From Crossiella cryophila (GTDB taxonomy: Bacteria; Actinomycetota; Actinomycetes; Mycobacteriales; Pseudonocardiaceae), in NCBI RefSeq assembly GCF_014204915.1, contig NZ_JACHMH010000001.1:4861501-4925500 (forward strand): DNA of 64,000 nucleotides, in the 5' to 3' direction. This document shows, piece after piece, positions 27,901 through 37,000 of the stretch (within the stretch, counting starts at the first letter, position 1; each line of letters starts with the position of its first letter). A model generated the notes under the pieces. The model was not told the origin of the DNA. It made no database searches and saw nothing but the letters and a program-made list of their open reading frames with translations. The position numbers and the translations under genes are program-made.

Positions 27901-30801
27901 GGCGACGGTGGAGCGGTAGTGCGAACCACCCTGGTGGTCATAGCGGGTGCAGTTCGGCGCGGCCCCTGGCGCGCAGGCCTTGACCAGCCGATCGCCCTGG
28001 TACTCATAGGTCCAGCTCAGCGGTTGCGCCCCGGCGCTGGGGGCGGCGGTGCTGACCGCGGTGACGTGTCCGTTGAGCCAGGTCATGCTCAGGGTGCGGC
28101 CGCTGACCAGGTTGCGCAGGGTGTGCGGTTTCCCGGTCGGCCCTGCCTGGTCGTACTGGAGTTCCTCGGTGAGCCCGTTGCCGTCGGTGATCGTGCGCAA
28201 CCGGCCCCAGGCGTTGAAGGTCCACCGGGTGGCCGTGCGGTCCCGCAGCGTGTACTCGCCGCGTACCGGATCGTGCACCAGGGTCAGGTTCTGCCCCGCC
28301 GGTGGGGCGAATCCGCCGTCGTGGTTGCGGCCGAACCGGATCTGCCGCCCCGAGTCCAGGGTGACGACCACGTTGCCCGAGCCGTCCTCGTCCGCGGTCA
28401 GTTCCATGTCCAGCCTGGACGCCCAGCCTTCGCCGAAAGCGTTGTGCGGCCTGGGGTCCAGGCTGTTGTAGGTGCGGGTGAGCACCAGGTCGGGGCCGAC
28501 CGTGGCGACCTCGGCGTCCCGGCTGGCCAGGCCGAAGTTGCCGACCTGCGGGTCCAGTCCTGGCGCGAGGCTGTCCGGTGTGCCGCCCAGGTGCGCGGTG
28601 ATCTGCGGTTGCGGCACCTGCGTGCTCAGCAGCAGCGGCCCCACCCAGGCCCCGGCCTCGGCGGTGTCGTGCACCTGCACCCACCAGTAATAGTCGCGGC
28701 TCCATTTCAGCGCGCCGGGCGGTGGGGCCCAGGTGGCGTTGGTCCAGCCGGATTCCACGCAGTCCACCGGGTGCTCCGGGGTGCCGGCGCAGACCTTGTA
28801 GTTGTAGGTCAGGCCCTTGGCGGGCCAGTTGTCCGGGTCGACGCCCTCGGCGTGCAGGGTGGGGCGCAGCGAGCCGACCAGTGCGCCGGAACCGGGTTGC
28901 TGCTTGTCCGAGGTCGGCTTGATGTTCTTGATCTGCAGGCCGAACTGGCCCCGTGGCACGCCGTACGCGGTGTGGAAGTCGGCGCCGTTGTCGTACATGG
29001 TGAGCACCACCGCGTAGTCACCCGGCGGCTGCTTGGCCAGTGTGGCGCGGACCAGCGCGGAGCCGCCCGGCGGCACGTCGTGCGGCAGGCTGATGTTCCT
29101 GGTGTCCTGCTTGACCTGACCGTTCTGCACCAGTTGCACGCCGAACTTGACCGCGCCGCCGGGGCCCCAGTGCCCGGCGCCGCGGTTGCGCACGGTCACC
29201 GCGATGCTGCCGTCGAGGTTGTTGAACGGCAGCACGACCTCCTCGACCTTGTAGTCGGCGCCCTGCGGCGCGTAGGTGACGTCCAGGAACGGTTTGGCGT
29301 TGGCCGGACCGTTGGCCGAGCCGAACTGCTTGTAGGCGGCGGTGTCCCGCTCGTCGGCGGCCCGCACCGCCAGGCCGTGGAAGGGCGCGCCGTGCGTCCA
29401 GTCGGTGGCCAGGTCGGCGTTGAGGTCGAAGTCCACCCGCGCGGCCGGGCAGCCGGCCTTGCCGTGCGCGAAGCCGCGCTGCGCCAGGTGCTGGGCCAGC
29501 GGCGGGCCGGGCCAGGAGCGCAGTTGCCCGCCGTCCCAGGAGCCGCCGACGGCGTAGACGTCGACCGGGCGCGGGGTGCAGGAACCGGAGTCGGAGTTGT
29601 ACAGGTTGAGCGCGAGGCCGTTGACGTACTGGTTGCGCAGGTTGCCGACCAGGTCGGGGAAGTGCAGGAACGCCGCGTGCACGCCGACCCCGGCCTGGTT
29701 GCCCGCGCGCAGGTCGATGGCGGCGGAGTTGTTGGCGCTGCGGCCCTTGGTCACGTAGGTGTCGTCGGTGGCCGCGGTGATCTGCACGGACGGGTCGGCC
29801 AGCACCGGGTAGGCGCGTTCGGGTGCGGCCAGCCAGTCCGCGGCCAGTTCCACCCGCAGCACCTGGGTGCCGCCGTCCTGGTGCAGCAGGTAGCGCACGT
29901 CGTGGGATTCCACGCCGCGCGCGTCCCGCATCCAGCCCGGCGGGATGAGCGCGCGCACCGCACCCGCGCCGTCCTTGAGCAGCACCTGGGATCCGTCCAG
30001 TTCCGCGCGCAGTCCCTTGAGGTGCAACGGGAAGTCGAAGCTGGTGGGTGCCGCGCGGGAGTGCAGGAGGAGGTTCTCCTTCACCCCGCCCGCGGTGGCG
30101 GCCAGTTCGACGTCGGTGTGCGGCCGCACCCCCGGGTAGGTGGCGGTCGCGCCGTCCACCCGGGGTGCGGCGGAGCCTGCCCCGCGCAGGCCGAAGGCGA
30201 TCTGGTGCTCCCGGCTCAGCGCGATCGAGGCCAGCCGCTGGTCCGCGCCGGAGCCGGCGAAACTCGTGTCGTAGGAGGCGGTGCGCGGGCTGAGGCGCTC
30301 GCCGGGGCGCAGGGTGAGGTCCAGTGGCGTCCAGCTGCCGTCGGCCTGCCGGAGGTGCACGGGTTCGGTGTGCAGGCGGCGGGTGTGGCTGCCGTCGGGG
30401 TTGCGGAAGACCGTCGAGGTGGCGGTGCGCTGGTCGGGCAGTTCCCGGCTGGCGGCGGTGAAACCCCGCTCGGCGGCCGGTACCGGGGTGACCCTGATGT
30501 CGGTGCGCCGCTCCGGCCCGGTCCGCTCGGTGCGTAGTTCCGGCAGCGGTGGCCGATCGGGCACGGCGCCCGGTGGACGTTGGCTCCCGGCGGGTCCGGG
30601 ACCGCCCTTCGCGGTGGTCTGCTCCACCGGGACCCGGCCGGGCAGGCCGTCCGGGTTGCCGGAGCGCTGCTGGGGCGCCTGCCGGGCGGCGCCTTCGGGC
30701 AGGGTGGCCGCCCCCGCGAGTGGTGGGGCGATGACCTGGGGCGTGCTCGCCACCAGCGCCAGGCTGAGCAGTCCCGCCACGACACGTCTGGTCCCAGGCA
30801 C
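21979..30801 (-). CDS. Giant secreted RHS/YD-repeat protein with LamG domain and C-terminal nuclease-like toxin
   Basis: This protein of 2,940 residues starts at a GTG with GGGAGGG about 7 bp upstream; an earlier in-frame GTG at 30825 is less likely. A signal peptide (PGTRRVVAGLLSLALVAS...) leads into a DNRLRE-like beta domain (about 320-520), a DUF6531-like start of the shell (750-900), a LamG/concanavalin domain (980-1190), then dozens of YD repeats to the RHS core (about 2520-2585; TRWYEPGTGGFSSRDTW). A Pro/Gly-rich linker follows. The C-terminal domain (about 2795-2918) has HHRGHLVASEFHG and NLVPLVGTANTNQ, matching the HNH-like beta-beta-alpha-metal core of DNA/RNA non-specific endonucleases (NS_2 type). 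A polymorphic nuclease toxin is likely. No dedicated immunity gene follows it. Confidence 0.9.
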   Translation of the reverse strand: MPGTRRVVAGLLSLALVASTPQVIAPPLAGAATLPEGAARQAPQQRSGNPDGLPGRVPVEQTTAKGGPGPAGSQRPPGAVPDRPPLPELRTERTGPERRTDIRVTPVPAAERGFTAASRELPDQRTATSTVFRNPDGSHTRRLHTEPVHLRQADGSWTPLDLTLRPGERLSPRTASYDTSFAGSGADQRLASIALSREHQIAFGLRGAGSAAPRVDGATATYPGVRPHTDVELAATAGGVKENLLLHSRAAPTSFDFPLHLKGLRAELDGSQVLLKDGAGAVRALIPPGWMRDARGVESHDVRYLLHQDGGTQVLRVELAADWLAAPERAYPVLADPSVQITAATDDTYVTKGRSANNSAAIDLRAGNQAGVGVHAAFLHFPDLVGNLRNQYVNGLALNLYNSDSGSCTPRPVDVYAVGGSWDGGQLRSWPGPPLAQHLAQRGFAHGKAGCPAARVDFDLNADLATDWTHGAPFHGLAVRAADERDTAAYKQFGSANGPANAKPFLDVTYAPQGADYKVEEVVLPFNNLDGSIAVTVRNRGAGHWGPGGAVKFGVQLVQNGQVKQDTRNISLPHDVPPGGSALVRATLAKQPPGDYAVVLTMYDNGADFHTAYGVPRGQFGLQIKNIKPTSDKQQPGSGALVGSLRPTLHAEGVDPDNWPAKGLTYNYKVCAGTPEHPVDCVESGWTNATWAPPPGALKWSRDYYWWVQVHDTAEAGAWVGPLLLSTQVPQPQITAHLGGTPDSLAPGLDPQVGNFGLASRDAEVATVGPDLVLTRTYNSLDPRPHNAFGEGWASRLDMELTADEDGSGNVVVTLDSGRQIRFGRNHDGGFAPPAGQNLTLVHDPVRGEYTLRDRTATRWTFNAWGRLRTITDGNGLTEELQYDQAGPTGKPHTLRNLVSGRTLSMTWLNGHVTAVSTAAPSAGAQPLSWTYEYQGDRLVKACAPGAAPNCTRYDHQGGSHYRSTVADDSPRGFWRLSEKDASAGAANAVARQAGADKGGYTGVTLGAAGPLAGTGDTAAAFDGANSRIVLPDKLASPTSTLAVELWFRTTRDGVLLNTSDRPFGSAEVRASTPILYVGQDGHLRGGFWVPQPDGPRQVTSAAPVDDDRWHHVVLSGFVNSQTLYLDGVPQGTVTGLIDHDEQPHLTVGAGRGKGWPSAGEGEFHFSGFIDEVALYQHALGHTAIRRHHAAARRAELLTKITLPQDDRVQAQLTYDDAQDRVATLTDHSGRQWRLDTPARHEATRMVVLRGPYPEATYTYDADRGGRPVAETQDGGTRRYEYNAIGALAAVTDENNHRISFTTDERGNVLSRTSCRDTSSCQTSHATYHPPQPDPLDPRNDRRTSDSDARSSGPADTTYRTSYGYDALGRQTEAKYPAPAGSAAPTEKWVYSRGSEAAVGGGVVPAGLLIEHTGKRPGQVTRYGYRANGDLAEETSPLGLRTGYEQDLIGRRIQASTSFGATGYTYTPRSELATVTTPGVPNPLTGKTHTLQVRHSYDGNGNQTRHELHDLTGGDAARATGYEYDPQDRPVKVTFPDGTTEIREYRDAGRQLVVRDAAGTIATTHLDHRARVLRRTVSGIGADPANPGANAVLTVEANTHDPAGRLALSRDAMGRETSYTYFDDGLPATATRRGVVQPDGSTREVRLESREYDPAGNLTTLVGAGGVTTTAAYDRAGLPETVTFDPGKLKRVTTFRYDPDGQVSSRASTGPVAPGRVETTSFGYDADGNQLREEVALGSGGSLLTTVVRDPRGLVVAEADRARLVTNTTLDALGRPVTRTSPQVQAWTAGQPARQVRPETTVGHNAFGEITGARDANGAVTTVAYDRMGRQETLTRPGYTPPGGQPITATTRTGYDEVGNPKSVTDPLDRVTTRTFDPYGRVRTETRPPVDGRPSTSTNFYNRNGELVGQADPAGGSTQATYDELGRQITATQVDRHPQLAYYVSKTAYDDAGNPIASTNPAGHTSRTEFNAAGEPVKVTDPTGRAGAFEHDDLGRRIGHTDPAGLTRRTEHDLAGRPTRISDHAGGRELRAGTATFDPNGNLVETRSAEGRLRTTTYDALNRPVRQQERARADHTITSAFGYDPAGNRTRLTDGRGKVTEYTFTPWGLPESVLEPVTPAHPEPAQRTWTTAYDAAGQPVRETRPGNVVITAEYDAQGRLRVQRGSGAEVATPDKKFDYDPAGRLSTQDTPSGPASYRYDDRGNQIESKGGSGEAGFSYDADSRLKSRVDSSGSSTFGYDGAGRLTSATTGLTGRAVEHSYDQAGRLAHTAERGMERFVRRVRGYDSLGRLTGDRLTEFEPSGTSALVLLGTEYDYDKDDNLTARKTTDNGATTASGFGYDGANRLTSWTRQDGVSTAYEWDDAGNRTKAGSTTYTYDDRNRLLTDGTTSRTYTPRGTLAATTGPTGRGTRSDAFEQIRESGGVRYGYDSLGRIASRDGNTFRYATTDNDVVADGTRLISRGPDGEPLADKAVGATGEGTLLYADRHGDVTGSYRGLDVFGQRTFDPFGSVTTSRGEKPALGYQGEWTEPETGSVNMLTRWYEPGTGGFSSRDTWTLDPRPSVKANRYTYGDAAPLDNTDPSGHLLPVAIGVVVGVSEGWSAAAALAGLGAAAAALLGGPTTSVSKSGNKIQPRPRGHVPPRPGSGGYVPPGPGAGVTPGPGGTPGPGGVRTTPRPRVTPPPPPPPLWLLNLVRAPKPPKPGSTTTPRPPTNIPVDTTTDFIDPSNSLIEAATAVTAALGMEYLNDMLDGPPAGLQRGPEVDEDLVEDVRERAESCVDGVPTMAADTPRYLELDQANGGRAQGAFVCVETLWNKRNFPGTFRRHDPLPAHTPPGFDRGLDHHRGHLVASEFHGEGIRRNLVPLVGTANTNQMRQNFERCVATQVDKQRERIFVASIPNYDGGDPVPKSVSLVAVGHRGYTRAITVENRGYAPLGPGNNCK

Positions 30802-30930
30802 CGTTGATCCCTCCCGCACGCACACCGGGCCGCGCGGGTGCGCCGGCCCTCTTCTCGCCAGTGGGCGGATCCCCCAGTGGACCGGCCTGGGAGGGATCTA
30901 TCAGCGCCGCGTTGTGCACCGCCGGGTTCG

Positions 30931-30992
30931 CGGGGCCGGACATCGAAGACCGGACAACCCGCGAGCCCGGCGGCCGACAACGCCGGACAACG
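30931..30992. promoter_or_regulatory. CCGGACAAC repeat cluster between NRPS operon and RHS gene
   Basis: Within the 226-bp gap, the element occurs as GGCCGGACATC (30934 area), GACCGGACAACCC (30948-30960), GGCCGACAACG (30972-30982) and GCCGGACAACG (30982-30992). Consensus CCGGACAAC, all in one orientation. It resembles the array at 14571-14639 before the STAND-WD40 gene. It lies 130-190 bp upstream of the RHS start, so a shared regulator is possible. No clear terminator for the NRPS operon is seen here. Confidence 0.4.
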
Positions 30993-31027
30993 CCGCTACC
31001 TGCGAGAACTGTGCTGGGACGGCAGGG

Positions 31028-34000
31028 TCAGATTTCCCCTTCCTCCACTTCCGCCGCACCGGCCGGGACCGCGGCGGCGGCGACCAGGTGCAGCAGTGGG
31101 GCGGCGAAGAAGCGGGCCAGCGGGATGTCGCGGCGGAGTTCCTGGCGGGCCAGTTCGATGAATCGGATGGCGCGCACGCTGTCGCCGCCCAGGGCGAAGA
31201 AGCTGTCCTGGCGGCCGATCCGGGGGACGTCCAGGACCCTGGTCCACAGTTCGGCGATGGCGGTCTCCACCGGGCCGGTGGGGGTTTGCGCGGTTTCCGC
31301 GCGGGTGCCGCTGCGGGCGGCGATGGTGGCCCGGTCGACCTTTCCGTTGGCGCTGAGCGGGAACTCCGCGAACTCGGTGACCGAGTCGGGCACCATGTGG
31401 CCGGGCAGCCGGGCCGCGGCCCAGTCCAGCAGGGTGCGTTCCCCGATCTTGCCGGTGGGCACGATCGCGGCGCAGAGGCGGCCGCGGACCTGGACCACCA
31501 CGGCGCGCTCGACCGACTCGTGCTGGCCGAGCACGGCCTCGATCTCGCCGAGTTCGACCCGGTGGCCGCGCACCTTGATCTGCTGGTCGGTGCGGCCCAG
31601 GAACTCCAGCAGGCCGCCGGGCTGGTAGCGGCCGAGGTCGCCGGTGCGGTACCAGCGGCCGTCGGGGGTGTGCACGAACGACCGGGCGGTCAGTTCCGGT
31701 GCGCCGCGGTAGCCCAGGGCAACGCCCGCGCCGCCGATCCACAGTTCGCCGGGCACCCAGTCCGGGCAGTCCCGGCCGAAGGCGTCCACCACCCGGTAGC
31801 GCTGGTTGCGCAGCGGGTAGCCGTAGGGCACCGAGCGCCAGGCCGGGTCGACCTCGCGGACCTCCAGGGCGTTGGACCAGATGGCGGCCTCGGTGGCGCC
31901 GCCGAGGGCGACCAGCAGGGCGGCCGGGGCGGTGGCGGCCAGGCGGCCGGGCAGGTCGAGGCCGACCCAGTCACCGGAGACCAGGGCCAGCCGCAGGCTT
32001 TCCGGCGGCAGGCCGTTCTCGGCGACCACCAGGAGCATGTCCAGCAGGGTGGGCACCGTGTTCCACACCGTGACACCGTGTTCGCGGACCAGTTGGGCCC
32101 AGCGCCGGGCGTCCCGCCGTTCCTCCTCACCGAGGAGCACGAGTGCCCCGCCCGCGGACAGCAGGCCGAAGACGTCGTAGACGGAGAGGTCGAAGTCGAG
32201 CGCGGAGACCGCGAGCACCCGGTCCGCGGCGGTGACACCGAAGCGGGTGTTGATGTCCTCCACGGTGTTCACCGCGGCCCGGTGGGTGATCTCCACGCCC
32301 TTGGGCTCACCGGTGGAGCCGGAGGTGAAGATCACGTAGGCCAGCGTTTCGCCGTCCACAGTGGACAGCTGGGTGGCCGGGGTGTGGTTGTGCGCGTCGG
32401 CGATGGTGAGCACGGTGCCGGGCAGGCCGCGGGCCAGGTCGTCGGTGAGGGCCAGGCGGGCACCGGAGGTGGTGATGATCCTGTCCCGGCGCACGGCTGG
32501 CTGGTCGACGCCGACCGGGACGTAGGCGCCGCCCGCGGCGTGCACGCCGAGCACGGCGGCGATCTGGTCGATGCCCTTGGGCAGGTGCAGCACAACGGGT
32601 TCGCCGGGGGTGACGCCGTGTTCGGCGAGCAGTCCGGCCACCCGCAGGGCGCGGTCGGCGAGGTCGCCGTAGGTCACCCGGTCCGGGCCCGCGATCAGCG
32701 CGACCGCGTCCGGGCGGCGGGCGGCCTGGGTGAAGAAACCGTTGTGCAGCAGGGTTTCCTGCTGGGCTTCTTCGGTGGCGTTGACCTCGGATCGGGTTTC
32801 CTGTTGCGGGGCGGGCAGTGCGGCGGGGACGGGGCCGGTCCAGTCCTCGGTGCAGAGCCAGTCGACCAGGCGCAGGTAGGACTCGAACATGGCGTCCAGG
32901 AGTCCGGCCGGGAACAGGTCCTCGACGGCGTCCCAGTTCAGTTCGACCGCGATGCCGTCCTGGCCATGTCGTTCCACCACCTGATGGTCCAGCCACACCT
33001 GCGGGGTCTGCGAGACACCCCAGACCGGGTTGGCCAGCAGGCCCTCGCCGGCGGGGGCGGCGGTGGGCAGGCCGAGGGCGCTGGTGAACACCACCGGCAT
33101 GGTCACCTCGGCCTCGCCGGTGCGCCTGCTGCGTTCGCGCAGCACCTGGATGGCGGAGACCTCGCGGTGGTCCAGTGCGCGCCACAGGTCGGCCTGCACC
33201 GCGCGCACCCGGTCCAGCCACGACTCGCCGGGCTGGGGCTGGTAGCCGACCAGCAGCAGCGAGGTGAAGTCGCCGAGCACCCTGGCCACGTGCGGGTGCA
33301 CCTCGCGGCGGTCGAACAGGGTCAGGTTCAGGGTGAGGTCGGGGCGGGCACTGAACGCGCTGAGCACCTCGGCGAAAGCGGTGAGCAGCACCGAGGACGG
33401 GGTGCTGCCGTACTCGCGGGACAGCTGCAGAACCCGTTGCCAGCGCACGGGATCGAGCACGGTGGCCCGCCGGGTGAACCGGGGTTCGGCGATCTCGGCC
33501 GGGTCGATGGCCAGTGGCAGGGCGGGGCCGGGTGGCAGGGTGTCCAGGCGGGTGGACCAGTAGGCGGTGGAGGCGGCGGCGGGTTCGGCGGGCAGGCTGC
33601 TGACGTAGTCCCGGAAAGACAGGTCGATCGGCGGGAGTTCGGTGTCGGCGTGATCGTGCAGGGCGGCGAGTTCGGTGTAGACGATGAGCACGCTCAGCGC
33701 GTCCGCGATGAGGTTGTCGATGCCGATGGCCAGCCGGGTGCTGGATCCGTTGGGGGCCACCGCGATGCGGAACAGCGGCCACTCCGCCGGGTCGAACACG
33801 TGGTGCGACAAGGCTTCCCGGAGCTGCTCCGGGTTTTCCGCGACCTCGACGGTGAAGTGCGGGACCTCGGGCAGCACGCGCTGGTCACCGCGGTCGTCGA
33901 AGACCGCGCGCAGCATGCCGTGCCGGGCGATGAGCTGGTTGACCGCGGCTTCCAGCCGGGTCAGGTCCAGTTCGGCCACGTCGTACTCGCGGTAGAAGTG

Positions 34001-37000
34001 GCAGCCGACGCCGCCGAGGGTGAACTCGGTGGAGCGGCCCAGCCAGTAGGCGCGTTGCACGTCGGTGGGCTGGAACGGGTCGAACTGGTGGTCGGGGTCG
34101 GCGACGAGTTCCAGTTGTGCGGGGCCACCTTCGCCCGCGGTGAGGGTGGTGGCGAAGGCGGACAGGACCGGGTTGGCGAACAGGTCGGACAGCGCCGCGC
34201 CCGCCAGTCCCTCGGCGCGCAGTTTGCCGATCAGGCGGGTGGCCAGGAGGGAGTCGCCGCCGAGGGTGAAGAAGTCGTGTTCACGGCCGACCGCCGACAC
34301 ACCGAGGAGTTCCTGCCAGATCTGTGCGACCAGCACCTCGGTTTTGGTGCTGGGCAAGGTGATCACCTGTGCGGACCCGGCGTCGCGTTCTTCCAAGAGG
34401 GTGCGCAGGGCCGGGCGGTTGACCTTGCCGTTGGTGGTCAGGGGGAAGGCGGGCAGGGTGAGCAGCACGCCGGGCACCATGGCGGTGGGCAGCCGGTCGG
34501 TGACGAAGGCCAGCAGTTCGGTCTCGTCGACCTCGCCGGTGACCGCGGCGGCCAGTACCCGGCGGTCCAGCACGGTGGCCACCGCGGCGCTGACCGCCGG
34601 GTGGTCGGTGAGCGCGGCCTCGACCTCGCCGAGTTCGACCCGGTGGCCGCGCAGCTTCACCTGGTGGTCGGCCCGGCCGAGGAACTCCAGCACGCCGCCG
34701 TCGCGGTAGCGGGCCAGGTCGCCGGTGCGGTACCAGCGGCGGCCGTCGTGTGCGACGAAGCGATCCGCGCTGCGGGCCGGATCGTTGCGGTAGCCCAGTG
34801 CGACACCGGCGCCGCCGATCCACAGGTCGCCGGGCACCCAGTCCGGGCAGTCCCGGCCCAGGGCGTCGACCACTCGACATCGGACGTTGTCCAGTGGTGT
34901 GCCGTAGGGCACCGAGGTCCACTGTGGATCGACCGCGGTGACCTCGCAGACGGTGGAGTGGATGGCGGTCTCGGTAGTGCCGCCCAGTCCGGCGAAGCGC
35001 GCGCCGGGGGCGAGGGCGGCCAGGCGGGCGGGCAGGTCCACGGTGACCCAATCGCCGCCGAGGATGACGGTGCGCAGCGGGAGCGCGGTGTCGGCGGCGG
35101 TGAGGACCATGTCCAGCAGGGCGGGCACGCAGTTGAGCACGGTGGCGTTGTGCTGCAACAGTTCTCGCACCCAGGCGGAGGCGTCCCGGTGGCCCTGCTC
35201 ACGCACGCACACCACCGCGCCGCCGACGGAGAGCGGGCCGAAGATGTCGTAGACGGACAGGTCGAATTCCAGTGCGGACAAGGCAAGCGTGCGGTCGGAT
35301 GCGCCGATCTTGAAGCGGGCGTTGAGATCCGCGATGGTGTTGACCGCGGCGGCGTGGCTGATCTCCACGCCCTTGGGCTCCCCGGTGGAGCCGGAGGTGA
35401 AGATCACGTAGGCCAGGTCGTCGGCGAACACGGGTTCCGGCAACGGTTCCGCGGTGACCTCGATGCTGTCGACCACGTGTGTCACGCCCGCGGCACGCAG
35501 GATGCGCTCCCGGCGCACCGGCGGCGCGTCCACGGCCAGTGGCAGGTAGGCGGCCCCGGCGGCAAGCACACCGAGCACCGCCACCACCTGCTCTGGCCCC
35601 TTGGGCAGGGAGACCGCGACCAGTCCGGCCGCGCCTTGGGCACGCAGGTGGCCCGCGACCCGGAGTGCGGCAGTGGCGAGTTCGCCGTAACTCAGGACTT
35701 CCTGGCCGCACAGCAGGGCGGGCGCATCCGGGGTTTCCTTGGCCTGGGCGAAGAACTGCTCGTGCAGGGCCTGGGGCTGGCGGGGTACGTCGGTGGCGTT
35801 GACCCGGTCGCGGATCTCGGTCTGGATGGCGGGCAGCAGTGGGCCGACCTCGGTGGTCCAGGCCTCGGCGGTGCTGAGCAGGCGGTCCAGCAGGCCGCAG
35901 TAGGCGGTGAACATCGCTTCGGGCACGCCGGGGGTGAAGGCGTCCTCGCGGATGTCCCAGTTGACCAGCAGGCCGTCGTTGAGTTCGGTGACCTGGGCGT
36001 CCAGCCACACCTGCGGGCCCTGGGAGATGATCCAGGCGGCCTCGCCGAAGGTGTCCCTGACCTGGTGTGAGAACAGCTCGCCCAGGCCGAGCGCGCTGGT
36101 GTAGACCACGGGGGCGAGCACCTGTTCGCCGTGCAGGCGGGACAGGTCGCGCAGCACGTCGACGCCGGAGTGCGCGGTGTGCGCGACATCGGCGTGGAAG
36201 CGTTGCTGCAACCGGGCGGCACGCTCGGCGAAGCCACCGGGCAGGCCGCCGTCCCATTCCAGGAGCACCGAGGAGGTGAAGTCGCCGACCAGGGCGTCCA
36301 CGTCGGGGTGCAGGGGTTCGCGGTCGAACAGTGGCAGGTTCAGCAGGAATCGCGGGTCGGCGCTCCACCCGGTCAGGGTCTCGGCGAACACCGCGGCCAG
36401 GGCCATTGCCGGGGTCAGGCCGTGCCGCTGGGCGTGGGTGGTCAGCGCGCGGACTTCGGCGGGGTCCAGCCAGCGGTGCCTGCGCTGCACCACGGGGACG
36501 CCGCCGCCGGTGGTGGGCAGCCGTGGTGCGCCGGGCAGTTCGGGCAGGCGATCCCGCCAGTACGCCAGGTCGGCGGCGGTGGGTTCGGCCTGCCGGTCGG
36601 CGAGGTAGCGGGGGAAGCTGTAGGCCAAGGGCGGCAACGGGTTTCCGGCGTAGGCGGTGGCCAGGTCGGCCAGCAGCACCCGCAGGCTGAGCGCGTCCGC
36701 GGCCACCATGTCCAGGTTGACGTGCACCCGGGTGCGGCCCTCCGGCAGCAGGGAGAGTCGCACGTCGAAGACCTCGCCGGCGGCGATGTCCATGGCGCGG
36801 TGGGACAACCGCTCGCGCAACGCGGCCAGGTCGGGGTCGCGGTGCACGGTCAGGCCGGGCCAGCGGGACGCGCCGACGTGCTGGGTGCCGTCATCGCCGA
36901 TGCGCACCCGCAGCATGCCGTGCCGCTCGATCACCTGGCGCACCGCGGATTCCAGCCGCTCCGGGTCGATCCCCTCGCCGTCGAACTCGTGGTAGAAGTG

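Noticed and set aside
30281-36070. Very long plus-strand reading frame of about 1,900 codons opposite RHS and NRPS genes
   Set aside because: It is antisense to two recognised genes, spans their intergenic gap, has low-complexity composition from GC-rich codon shadows and shows no domains.
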